From: Chamaecyparis obtusa
Taxonomy: Eukaryota > Streptophyta > Pinopsida > Cupressales > Cupressaceae
Reading direction: 5' to 3'
Assembly (NCBI GenBank): GCA_027943335.1
Contig: BSBK01001304.1
Span: 616,001-680,000 of the forward strand
Length of the DNA stretch: 64,000 bases
Shown here: in pieces, positions 1 to 10,714 of the stretch
Position numbering within the stretch: position 1 is the stretch's first letter
Layout: every line of letters starts with the position of its first letter
The notes under the pieces: model-generated
Seen by the model: only the letters and a program-made list of their open reading frames with translations
Database searches by the model: none
Told to the model about the DNA's origin: nothing
Made by a program: the position numbers and the translations under genes

Positions 1-1973
1 TGTTATTCAAGAATTGCCTATTCATGAGCAATTCTTGAAGAGGTACTTCTGTTAAGAGGTATTTTTCTTTCCATGAGTAGTAGTTATTATTTTTTTATAT
101 ATTGTAAGTTTTGTATAGGTGTGGTGTGTTTCTTTCCTTCTTGGTGTGGTCATTGTACATAGGTTTTATTTAGTGTTGTTTGTATGTTGTCATTGAGTCA
201 AGTTTGTGGTCTGCTTCCCTAGAACTTCTATGATCTTGCATGGGCATAAGTTACCCATCATCCCCAAGCAGAGCCACTATTAACAATATTTCCTATACCT
301 ATAAAGCCTATGAAAAAATTTCATATTTCTTGAAGCTAGGTCTTAGTTCTTCTTAGGGTTTTGAAAATTTTTCATGTTATGTCTAAAACCCTACGCTTGA
401 TCTATTTTCATGTTACTTTATTTTGGCACTTAAGTATTTCCTTGCACATAGTCTTTTCCCTTTTTTTTTCTAGGTCTCGTAATGTTTAAATCTTAAAAGG
501 TTTTATCTAGCGATCTAGAAACTAAGGGATGTCACATAGTGTTTTCCAAATCTCCAAGTTCCTAGCACTTAGCTATAATCATCTAGAGATCTAATGAATA
601 TGGTTGTCACTCATCCTCTTGATGCAACTATCAAGTTTCAAATGATCTAGCAACTTAGAGAGGACCATGGATGGTGAATAGGATCAACAGATGGCACTTC
701 ATCTCATGATTTATCTAGGGTTAAGTGAAATATCTAGGGACCTGGTGAATAAAGGCTATCTCTTGTTGTTCAAATCTAACCAGGGTCAAGCCAAGTATTC
801 AATGATCCAGAGATTGCTTCAGTCACGTGATCTCCTGATCAAGGGTGAGTTAAGTTTTAAAAGGATTAGTGATTTAATAATAGTCATTGATATGAATGTG
901 GATCTACGTATGGCATGTATTCTTTGAGTATAACCTCAAGTCAAGAAATGATTCAATGATTACGTGAATGCCCTTTTTCACATGATCACCAGATATGACC
1001 AAGGTTAGATGAAAGATTTAGTGATTTAGAGGAGTCTTTAGTTTCTTATTCTCCAGATCTAGGTTGAGTTATGAAAAGGTTTTGAGTGGAAAACAAGAAC
1101 CATAGGATGAAATATTGATTGATGACTAGTGTATGTTCACTTGATAGAACCCACAATTAAGGAAGGACTTGGTGATCATGCAAATGCTTTGTTCGCATGA
1201 TCTCCAAACTAGACTGTGGTTAAGATAAACTTCTAGCAACTATGTCAATCGTTGAGTTGTGTGATCTCTGAATGACTAAGGGTCAAGGAGGTTGTCGTAG
1301 TTATAGATTAATTTGCAGCTACATCTGATTGTGGTCGTGTTACTAGAAAGGAAAGGTGCTCAAAGATTAGTCATTACAGAAATATGACAACCGTTCAATC
1401 TAGATTAAGTCAAAGACAAATGAAGATAGTGGGTCTAGTTGCTAGGTGTTGCTAATATTCTTGTTTCCAATTATTTTCTAGTAAATGATGATGTGGCTGG
1501 ATAATTTTAAAAACTAAATTGACTGCTTGTCAATTTTTATGAACCACCTGATGTGTTAGAAAGGGATATAATCGACAACCACATTTTAAACATGGATTAG
1601 TTGGCCATTGCTTCTAGTATTTGAAATGATTGAGGGTTTTTCTTGCTAGGGTTTTTAACAGTGGACCAAAATAAAAGGAAGCTATATACATTAAACCAAA
1701 AGTAGTAGAAGAGGAATGAATTACACATGGCAACTAATCTTTAATATAGGGAGTGTAACTATGATTCAAATAATAATGTATGTTAGCATGTAGTGGTGGT
1801 TATCAATCATGTAACCACCTGATGTAGTTACTCAAAAATATCATTAGATAGCAGTGCCACTTGTTGAAGATATCACATGATGTAGAAAATATCCTTCTAG
1901 TCTCTATAAGATTTTCATGATCATATGTAATGGTTTTTGTCTCTAATGTTTTACTTTCCAAGCCATATGAATC
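1..1973. other. Unassigned intergenic DNA left of element R1
   Basis: I see no gene, LTR pair or transposon domain here. Open frames are under 80 codons and resemble no family I know. A perfect 12-bp hairpin lies at 6-39. From about 820 to 1280 a loose motif like TGATCTCCAGATCTAGG recurs several times at irregular spacing, possibly an old degenerate repeat. The last five bases, GAATC (1969-1973), are the left target-site duplication of R1. Confidence 0.5.
6..39. repeat. Perfect 12-bp inverted repeat (hairpin)
   Basis: TTCAAGAATTGC at 6-17 is exactly complementary to GCAATTCTTGAA at 28-39, with a 10-base loop between. It lies at the window edge, so the structure it belongs to may be cut off. 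No function can be assigned. Confidence 0.6.
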
Positions 1974-3008
1974 TGTTGGCAATTTGGCTAAAGTGAGTAC
2001 ATATATGTTGTCATTATGGAAACATATGATACTCATGAAGATCACATAAGTTAGAGAGAAAGTATAGCAGAGCGCATTATAAATTTGTCTGAGTGTGAGA
2101 CAATGTTTTCATAATGTACTAGGACATAGTTTTTGTTTGCAACATTGACTGGAGCAAGTTCAGTGCTTGCACACTTGAACATAGAATCTATGATGGCTAA
2201 TGATGACCCATCTCAGAGTACAAGTTAGTACGGCATGTATGAAATTATTTATGACAGTTTTACCAAAGATAGTGTGAAGCCGACAGGACAGAATATGAAG
2301 GTAGAATTGGTAAAGAGTTAAGGGATTATTTTGTTTATCAAAATAATGACTTAAAAATATAAAGGGATGAAATCCTAGATTTTAACCCTTTGATAAAGAT
2401 ATATGGAAGTCAACCATGTAAATTTATTAGCCTTAATAAGTTGTATATATGTAATTGTAATTGTAAAGAAAGATATAGGTAAAAAAAGTGATGTGATGAA
2501 TGTAATTGTGAAGCGAATGTAATAGTGATGATGTGAAGATAAGAGTAGAAAAGGAATATTGATACAAGAAGAATAAGGTTATGTACCTTGACCTATTTTT
2601 TTATACATTGTATATTACTTGTTTGGGCAGTGGGCTCATTTAGTAATCAGATTTTTTATTGTCAACTCCTAATAGGGTTGAGGTTTCTAACAAGACCTAT
2701 AGTCCCTTAATCAGGATTGATACACTATATGATTGTAATAGGCTCATAACAGGGTCAATATCCTTAACAAAATACTTTTGATTAGTGGATCTTTTTGGGT
2801 ACCATCCCCACAAGGGTTTTCCCTTGGCCAGGGTTTCCTCAAGAACATATCATGTGTTATGAGTTCTTTGATGTTATTGCTATGCATGTTATTTAGTTTC
2901 TTATGTTATGCATGTGTGAAGATAATCTGTTATATCCATATTTGGGCAAAAGATAAAGTTTTTAGAATACTGATTCACCCCCCCCCTCAGTATTCCCTAT
3001 TTCTAACA
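1974..3008 (+). repeat. R1 5' LTR
   Basis: The repeat starts TGTTGGCAATTTGG and ends CTATTTCTAACA, matching 8058-9092 throughout by eye at the same length (1035 bp). A poly-C run (2977-2985) precedes the end. AT-rich TTTATACATTGTATATTA near 2610 could hold the promoter, but I cannot place a TATA box firmly. Confidence 0.88.
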
Positions 3009-3010
3009 AT

Positions 3011-3025
3011 TGGTATCAAAGCATA
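3011..3025 (+). promoter_or_regulatory. R1 primer-binding site (initiator tRNA-Met type)
   Basis: TGGTATCAAAGC starts 3 bases after the 5' LTR end. The consensus TGGTATCAGAGC is complementary to the 3' end of plant initiator tRNA-Met and primes minus-strand DNA synthesis; here one base differs (A for G). Confidence 0.8.
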
Positions 3026-3079
3026 GTTACTCGGAGAAGAATCATTCAAGGAAAGCCTAACAGCTTGAGTGAGATCTCT

Positions 3080-4057
3080 ATGGATATGGATTAGCTACAA
3101 AATAATCTTCAAGAAGCTCTTAAATAGATTTATATGCTTACTAATGAGAGAGATACTCTGAAAAGGAAATATGATGATGCAAAGAACCTTATTGAGAAAT
3201 TGAAAAACAAGGTAGAAGATCTAAAATCTAAAAAGGAATCCAAAATTCTTATTGAAGATTGTGATGACAATTTAGAAAAAGAAAATGTGATCCTTAAGCA
3301 TGAATTGAAGATAGAAAAACTAAAACTAAGTTTGAAAGATGGAAATGACAAAAATGAAGCAAATCTAAAATTTGAGAATGAAAGATTGAAGATTGAAAAT
3401 GAAGAATTAAGATCTAAACTTGGAAAAGTAACATTCAAATTTGAGAAAGTAAATTTGTAGCATACAAAACTTGAGAAATATAATAAGACTGTGAAAGGTG
3501 AATTGACTCAATCCAAAAAACAACTTGAAAGGCTATATTCAAATAGTGAGAAGATCGATGAACAAGTATCTTTTGGAAAACCATCCTATGATAAGACTGG
3601 ACTTGGATTTAATATATTTAGAACAAATGATGAAAGCAAGGAACCAGATCTGAAAGAATCTGAAAGCATAGATAAGAAGAAGTCAGATGAGATCAACAAA
3701 TCTGAAGACACACCTAAAGAAGAGGAATCACTGAAGCAAGAAGAATCACCCAAAGGTATACAAAGAGAATTCAAAGGTATATGTTTTGGTTGTAACACTA
3801 TTGGTCACATGAAGAGAGATTGTACAAGTAAACAATTTAAACCTCTTAATGGTTATTGTTATAATTCTCATGGCTTTGGACATAGAGCTATTGAATGTAG
3901 GAAACCTAAAGTTATTGAGAATAATTATGGTAGTAGAATGTTTAGGAATACTAACAATGTAGATAGGAGACCTACTGAAGATATGAATAGAAGAAATGGA
4001 GTAGTATGTTATAGATGCAACAATGTTGGACACATGAAATCATGCAAGAAGAAATGA
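3080..4057 (+). pseudogene. R1 ORF1: truncated gag with coiled coil and zinc knuckles
   Basis: A frame of 326 codons from the first ATG after the primer site. Stops at 3092, 3125 and 3458 are all TAG; the final stop is TGA. Residues about 17-150 are a charged, heptad-like coiled coil rich in Lys/Glu/Leu. Next comes a short segment with YDKTGLGF, a motif I associate with plant Copia gags, then an acidic linker and three nucleocapsid zinc knuckles. Knuckle 1 (CFGCNTIGHMKRDC, near 3782) is a regular CX2CX4HX4C. Knuckle 2 has lost one cysteine (CYNSHGFGHRAIEC). Knuckle 3 is one residue short before its last cysteine. The capsid domain expected upstream is absent. The likely role was RNA binding and packaging, with capsid supplied by a helper. 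Confidence 0.7.
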
Positions 4058-4637
4058 AAGTACAGGAAACAATTAGAAAGGTTGCTGCAGTAATGAAGAT
4101 GAAGTAAAGTTTGTTAAAGGCATAGATCAAGGAGATATATTCAACATTGAAGGTAATCAGAAAGGTGAAGTATCAAGTGGTAAGAGTGAATCCTTACCTG
4201 ACCTATCTTTAAGCACTTAAATTTTGTAAATTACAGTAGATTAGGAACTTAGAATTAGTGTAGAAGTAGATTTATAATAATTAAGTCTTGCAAAATTAAT
4301 GGAAGGTATTTTATGATGTACTAATGCTATGGTTAAGAACACAAAAGAAAATATTATGTTTTGCGAGATCGCAAGAAGTTTTAAGTTTTGCAGGTTAACA
4401 GAAACAACTTTTTGGGAAGAAGCAGCAAAAGAATTAAATGCGATGTCAGTCTTAAGTGAGATTCAAGTGATAAAAGGTTATGATCAAATTTATTTGGCTA
4501 TCAAAGTGAATTGAAGTGTTTAGGAGAGTAGAAAGCAGTGATTGGAAGCATTTTGTAGTGATTTGGTGAAAGATTATAGCGTTGAATCTGCGGAAGCCCT
4601 AAAATCATGAATTTGAGGTATTTATCTTGATAGATCT
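4058..4637 (+). other. R1 spacer between ORF1 and ORF2
   Basis: This 580-bp AT-rich stretch has no long frame apart from a 61-codon run at 4329-4514 in the same phase as ORF2, which resembles nothing I know. It may be decayed coding sequence or the leader of ORF2. Confidence 0.5.
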
Positions 4638-7600
4638 TTGAATCCGTATAAGAGATTAGAAGCAATCATGGATGTGTCCTTAATTCACAATGTCAAAGTT
4701 AAGAATAGACCTAGACTAAAGAAAGAACCAATAGAACCCTTGGAAGATGATCCTAGGTTAGCACTATCATCCATACCAGATGGAGTTTTGCATTTGGAAA
4801 ATGTAAGAAGTTATCTTGGATGTAAGATAGAAACCCTAAGTGACAGTAACTTTTCAAGTGAATATCAGAAGATATACAATCAGGATATGAGTTTGAAGAA
4901 AGGTTATGAACATTTGAAAGATAATGAGATTGTTAGGTATTCATTGAAATATGAGTTTGATGATGAAGAATGCACTAAGATCATTTTGAGCAGAATTCAT
5001 AATGGGAAATTTTGGCTAGAGGATAGAGTAATAGACATTACTGCTGATTTGATTCATGATGTAATTGGATTATCTAAATCTGGTGCTATTCCCTTAAATG
5101 AGAAGAATATGAGGAAAATAGTTATTGATAACATAGGTTCATCCCATAATGGTAGAGGAATTGTAATCAGTAAAATCAAGCAAGATGATGTGAGATATTT
5201 GTGCAAAATCCTAACCACTAAGTTTTGTACAAATTCTAGAGAAGATGATATGGTAGCTAGTATGGTACATATAGCATATTTGATGTGTGTTGACAAGGTA
5301 CCGGTAGATATGTGTGAAATCCTAAGAATTCAATTGTTTGAAAACTTGGAGAAGATGAAGAAAGCAAAGTATACACAATTTAGATTTTCTTCTTTGATCA
5401 CTTATATGTTTTTCCACCTATTAAGAAGATTTCCTTACATAGTTACAAATGATTGGAATGATGGACAAAACACTATGGAAAGAATCAATAAAGTATATTT
5501 GAAACATGTTATTGATAAAGTGAATGAAAGTACTATGTTGGTATTGAAGACATTTCAGAGATTGGTAACTAGTAGATCAAGGATTCCATAGTCTATTGTG
5601 GAGAAATACAAAAACAACATATGTTTTATGATTGACACTGACTTTACCTATATTGAAGCAGTGGAACCTAGAATTGAGTTCATAGACCCTCTTGGCTATG
5701 AGATATCTGAGGCAAAGATAGAAGGATATGTTGGCAAGTTAAAGAGTAAGTTGTACACCCAGTGCAATAGATTTGGAACATTTGAAGAGAACTTCAACTT
5801 TGCAAAAGCTATAATGGAAGAAAAGTAGTCTAAGAAGAGAGTGGACAACACTATAAAGAAAATATTAAAGAATTATGGCATGATAGAGCATGAGTTTGAT
5901 ATTGCAAAGAAGATAGCAGCAGCAATTAGAGGTATTGGGAAGAAAGAAATCTTGTCTATACCTCCCTTGTCATCAAGTGCAGTTGAGAATGAACCTACAC
6001 AAGTAAAGGTGAAAGTTGAGGAACCTGAGGAAGAACAAGAAACAAGGAAATCCACTAGATCCTCTTCTTCCACACCCAGCAAGAGAGTGAAGGAAAGTGC
6101 TACAGGACCGGGTAAGAGGCAAAATTTTTTGGTGCCACCAGTCCCTAGGAAAGTTGCAGTAATTAAAGATGATGACACTTCTATGAAGAAGAAAACATGG
6201 AAACCCAGAATTGAGAGAGTAAATGAAGAAATCATAGAAGATGGAGACTTTACTAAGATGAATAAGTACTATGACCTTTATGACTATTTTGAGAGATTGA
6301 ATCTTGAAAATTCTACTATTAAGCACATGATTTTGGCTAACAAGAAGTTTGATACTATTCAGGGCAATATTCTTGATGAACTATTCAAGAAACTGGTTAA
6401 CAGAAAAATGAGAGCATAAGAAGAAGATAAAACTATGAGAGAAAATATGGTGAGGAAACTATGTGTTGTGAAAGATGATGAGCATCTTAAATAGATTTTG
6501 AAGCCCCTTGGAACTCTTTTGAGGACTAAAAGGAGAACCATTCAGACCATGGTAGGACAACATGAGCAAGTGAGAACAGAAAGAGAACAAGCAATAATTA
6601 AAGTTATGGTAGAAATTGTTGGAGAGACTTCAGTTGCAGCAGAACAAGAGAAAGAAGCAGAATAGAAGGATATTCCTTCTCCACTAGCTATAAATATTGA
6701 AGAAGAATCTAGGAATGTTGAAGGTACAAAGATTACTTTAGGCACTAAAGAAAATGTATTTAAGAACTTAGAGACCATTTTTGACAATTCAGCTCTTCAT
6801 GAACCAAATAGAACTGAAGAAGCAGAACAAACCCAATCTATGAATGAAGAACCTAAAGAAACTGAGGTTGAAATACCCCTTCCTACACAAGAAGACATCA
6901 TTCTTACTCCTAAGACTAGAAAGAAGAAAGAAAATGGATCTTTATTTGAAGATTTAGGAAAGGAAGTTGATGATGATGATTAGCTAAAATTGATCACTTC
7001 TTTGAATAAAATTATTGGTAAAAACAAGAAGGTAAAGAATCTTGAAGGTTGTTTGAAGGACTTAACTAAAAAGTTACAAGTTGTAACCACATAGATTGTA
7101 GATGTGGACCCTCTTGTGAAAGAAAAGAAACTGATGAGAAGCTTTGATGATGAGTTCATAAATCTATCTGAGATTGCAAAGGTAAGGGAACAAGCAGACT
7201 ATGAGGCTGGAATGCTTTTGAATATCAGTCAAAATATCAAAAATGATGTCAATAGTCTTGATATCTATATCAAGGATTTGAGGAGACATTTGAGAATAGG
7301 AAAGTCTTTGTACATGTAGTGTACAACACCAAATATTTTGATAGTAGAAGAAGACAAGAAGATCCAGCTGAAGGAAGCGAAGATTCAGAATGAATCAAAC
7401 TTTCTTTCTAATCCTAATGTGAAGATTAGTCATGTTGAGAAGAAAGTTTAGAAGCTATATGATGAAATTAGAATATTGCAAGATCAAAGGTATAGAAAAA
7501 TGAGGAGACTAACTCTTCTGAGAGAACATACTTCCATGAAGATATGTGTTATTGAAGAGTAGATGGAAGAATGTCTTACAGCTAGGATATCATTTCATAA

Positions 7601-7760
7601 ATTTAACTTTGAGACCCTCCAAGCATGTCAAATTACAGCTTATGGACTGAGCACACTACTATATGTGGTAGATTCCATTAAGAAGTCATGGGAAAAGGAA
7701 TTAGAAGCTATAAAATTTGATTTTTTAGATTGTGTTGCAAGCCTATCGGCTTTGCAATAA
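4638..7760 (+). pseudogene. R1 ORF2: large protein of unknown function
   Basis: One phase stays open for 3.1 kb without a frameshift. Ten internal stops are at 5589, 5826, 6417, 6492, 6663, 6981, 7092, 7317, 7449 and 7560: nine TAG and one TAA. The phase opens at a TTG at 4638; the first ATG is at 4668, so about 1,030 residues from there. Residues 1-400 look globular. The stretch near residue 125, FWLEDRVIDITADLIHDVIG, recalls by memory an ITxxLIxxITGLP-like segment of plant transposon-associated proteins, a weak link. Residues about 455-495 are a low-complexity E/K/S/P linker, and the rest is highly charged and coiled-coil-like, ending near 7629-7682 in QITAYGLSTLLYVVDSIKK. I see no RT, integrase or protease motif. 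R2 carries a diverged copy of the same protein. Function unknown. Confidence 0.65.
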
Positions 7761-8057
7761 GACATTTGAGGTATAATCTTTTGTGTTACAATTTTGTTAG
7801 CCTCCCTACTTTATTTTGTCATTGTTGTCAAAGGGGGAGAGATATATAGAAAATTGAGAGTTATATAGAGTAGAAGATTGAAAGTATAATGTATACTCTT
7901 AGGGGGATTATTGCAGTATATAATAAGAATTTTTTAGGAGATATAAGGATAGTATATATCTTATACTATGGCCAATTTTGAGACAATTTTTGAAGTTTTG
8001 TTATTGTACACTAAGCCAATTTTCTCATATGTTGCCACCAATAAAAAAGGGGCAGAT
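7761..8057 (+). promoter_or_regulatory. R1 3' leader to LTR with two polypurine tracts
   Basis: CAAAGGGGGAGAGA at 7829-7842 and AAAAAAGGGGCAGAT at about 8043-8057 are purine runs, each preceded by a TTG-TTGTCAA or TTGCCACCAA-like segment. The second abuts the 3' LTR and should prime plus-strand synthesis; the first looks like a duplicate. The same arrangement occurs in R2, K1 and K2. Confidence 0.65.
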
Positions 8058-9092
8058 TACTAGAAATTTGGCTAAAGTGAGTACATAGATGTTGTCATTA
8101 TGGAAACATATGATCCTCATGAAGATTTCATAAGTTAGAGACCAAGTATAGCAGAGCGAATTGCAAATTTGTCTAAGTGTGAGATAGTGTTTTCACAGTG
8201 TACCAGGACATAGTTTTTGTTTGCGACATTGACTAGAGTAAGTTCAATGCTTGAAAACTTTAACATAGACTCTATGATGTCTAATGATGACCCATCTTAG
8301 AGAAAAAGTGAGTACGACATGTACAAAATTAGTTATGATAGTTTTATCGAAGGCAGTGTGAAGCCGACAAGACAAAATATGAAGGCAGAATTGGTAAAGA
8401 GTTAAGGGATTATTTTGTTTATCAAAATAATGACTTAACAATATAAAGGGATGATATCCTATATGTTAACCCTTAGATAAAGATATATGGAAGATAACCA
8501 TGTAAATTTATTATCCTTAATAAATTGTATATATGTAATTGTAATTGTAAAGAAAGGTAGAGATAAAAAAAGTGATGTAATGAATGTAATTGTGAAGCGA
8601 ATGTAACAGTGATGATGCAAAGATAAGAGTAGCAAAGGAATATTGATACAAGAAGAATAAGGTTATGTACCTTGACCTATTTTTGTATACATTGTATATT
8701 ACTTGTTTTGGCAGTGGGCTCATCTAGTAACCAGATTTTGTATTGTCAACTCCTAATAGGGTTGAGGCTTCTAACAAGGCCTATAGTCCCTTAATCAGGA
8801 CTGATACAATATGTGATTGTAATAGGCTCCTAACAGGGTCAATATCCTTAACAAGATACTTTTGATTAGTGGATCTTTGTGGGTACCATCCCCACAAGGG
8901 TTTTCCCTTGGCTAGGGTTTCCTCGAGAACATATCATGTGTTATGAGTTCTTTGATGTTATTGCTATGCATGTTATTTAGTTTCTTATGTTATGCATGTG
9001 TGAAGATAATTTGTAATATCCATAGTTGGGAAAAAGATAAAGTTTGTAGGATACTTATTCACCCCCCCTCTGAGTATTCCCTATTTCTAATA
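8058..9092 (+). repeat. R1 3' LTR
   Basis: Second copy of the 1035-bp repeat. It starts TACTAGAAATTTGG (terminal TG mutated to TA) and ends CTATTTCTAATA. GAATC follows at 9093-9097 and matches the duplication left of the element. Confidence 0.88.
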
Positions 9093-9097
9093 GAATC

Positions 9098-9875
9098 TTG
9101 TTGTATCCTAATTCTTCTAGGATTCAAAGATAGCCATTGGATGCTATAAGTAGCTAGTTGCAAGTTTTTATTTGGGATGTTGAAATTTTGGAGTGAAATA
9201 GACTATAATTTTTCTCTCCAATTTTTGTTCAGGCATTTCTACCATTGTCAAGGTAGTGATAAAGAAAATATCAATGAGAATATACTAGAGTTTCTTCTCA
9301 AATTTGTGTATGTCTTCCTATTTCAAAGCCTGAGTTCTTGTATGTTGAATTTGCAAAGAAAAAATGATGTATGGCTTAGAAAGTAGGTTTTGAACTTATC
9401 TTTTAGTTCTCTTTAGAAGAAGGGGTAAATCCTTTAAGATAATCTCAGAGAGTTTGTAGATTTTACTGGAATTAGATGTCTGAATGAGAGAATGAGAGGG
9501 ACAATTTGTAATGGATTTGTTCTAAAATCTAGGAATGTTTGTGTGGTTTTTCTATTGATGTATGTTGTTGATGACTCTATGCCCTAGAATAGGACACTGG
9601 TCTGTTCTATAGAAGCTTTCTCTTCAACATCAATTAATCTATAAATTGATAAAATCTTAAAATCAAATTAAGTAATATCCATGCTAAATAATATAAACTA
9701 GTTTCTGATAACTTTCAAGAAGTGAATCTATAAGTGTACCCTCTTGAGCATTCAAGGCTCAAAGTGTAGGAGGATCATTTCCTTGATCCTTGTTAATTTT
9801 TCCTTTTCCTTACAGATGTAGAGTGGATTTCAAGAGTCAGTGCCATTAAGTTGTCAAGTATATTGTAAATCTACA
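9098..9875. other. Unassigned DNA between R1 and R2
   Basis: AT-rich sequence continuing the R1 insertion target. A 69-codon frame at 9177-9386 resembles no family I recognise. The 5' LTR and gag expected for R2 are not here. Confidence 0.45.
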
Positions 9876-10709
9876 AGTAGAAAGAAAAGGAGCCAACAAC
9901 ACCTAAAGTGGTGAAGGTTAAAGAACAAGAAGAGAAAGAAAAATATGACACTCCTACACCAACTAGGAGAACATCACAGAGATAGGTTGTAAGAGATTCT
10001 ACACAAGGCCAAACACCTCCTAAAGTTAAACCTAAGGCCATGGCTAATGGGACATGAAAGAAAATAAAAACACTTGACACTCTCCATCTTCCCATGGGAA
10101 GAACAAGCAAAAAAAAAGCACAGAATAATAGGAAGTTCAAATGATGAATACTGAGAAGGACCGAGGAACAAAAGAAGAAATAAAAAGAAGATTAAATAGA
10201 TAGGAGACTTCAAAAGGAAAATAAAAGGGCACTTGAATAAGATAAAAGGAAAGAAGAAGAATCTAACCAAAAGAAAGGCTAGGAAGCACCAAGGAATATG
10301 TTTAGGCCATACTTAAATGCTCTACAAAAGAGAGAAATCAATGATGGTAAGCTCACCTCTATTGAAAAATATTTTGATAGATATGATGAACAAGAGAAAA
10401 ATAAAATAGAAGATATAGTTGTCGATAACTGCTCACCTTCAAAAATAATCTAATTGAAATAGAAGGTCAAGTAAGCAAGGACATATTGGAAAGATTGGAA
10501 TGAAGGAAGAAAAGATCTCTTGGAGGATAGAAAGATGAGACAAGATATTCTACTACAGAATATTCCTACTATGACATGGAATGAGATGGGAAATTGTCTT
10601 GAGAAGCTAAGCACAAAGTTAAGAAATAAAAGTAGAATCATCAATTTCATGGACTAGAAGTATGAAGAGGAGGAACATGAAAATCATGAAAATATTGGAT
10701 AGCTACTAT
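9876..10709 (+). pseudogene. R2 ORF2 remnant, central part
   Basis: This is a broken frame with stops and at least one shift. It begins in a Lys/Glu/Pro-rich linker (KVKEQEEKEKYDTPTPTRR) like the linker of R1 ORF2. Near 10345-10400 it reads DGKLTSIEKYFDRYDEQE, which lines up with DGDFTKMNKYYDLYDYFE of R1 (about 6241-6294). That shared segment is the main evidence that both elements encode the same protein. The frame is cut at 10709 by solo LTR S and resumes after 12243. No enzyme motif is visible and the function is unknown. The alternative of an unrelated charged protein is weakened by the second match near the C-terminus (see 12244-13420). Confidence 0.55.
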
Positions 10710-10714
10710 TAATA

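Larger units (their letters stand above)
1974..9092 (+). mobile_element. R1: complete non-autonomous LTR retrotransposon with a large unknown ORF
   Basis: Seen directly: two 1035-bp direct repeats (1974-3008 and 8058-9092), a 5-bp target duplication GAATC at 1969-1973 and 9093-9097, a primer-binding site at 3011 and a polypurine tract before 8058. The 5-kb interior encodes a gag-like frame (3080-4057) and a second frame of about 1,040 codons (4638-7760). No protease, integrase, reverse transcriptase or RNase H is present, so movement must have relied on enzymes in trans. The LTR 3' end (TTTCTAACA), the ATTGGTATC primer site and the GGGGGAGA tracts resemble those of Copia elements K1 and K2, which suggests a Copia-type helper. 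R2 is a diverged relative. Confidence 0.88.

Noticed and set aside
3130..3438. Open frame on the minus strand opposite the R1 coiled coil
   Set aside because: Low-complexity Ser/Phe-rich mirror of the Lys/Glu-rich gag coiled coil; no start context or similarity.
5873..6326. Two open frames on the minus strand within R1 ORF2
   Set aside because: They are antisense reflections of the charged linker and are much shorter than the 3.1-kb sense phase.
4638..7760. TAG as a recoded or read-through codon in R1 ORF2
   Set aside because: Nine TAG stops are striking, but TAG is also common in K1 and E where family comparison shows Gln or Trp codons, so mutation explains it without a new code.
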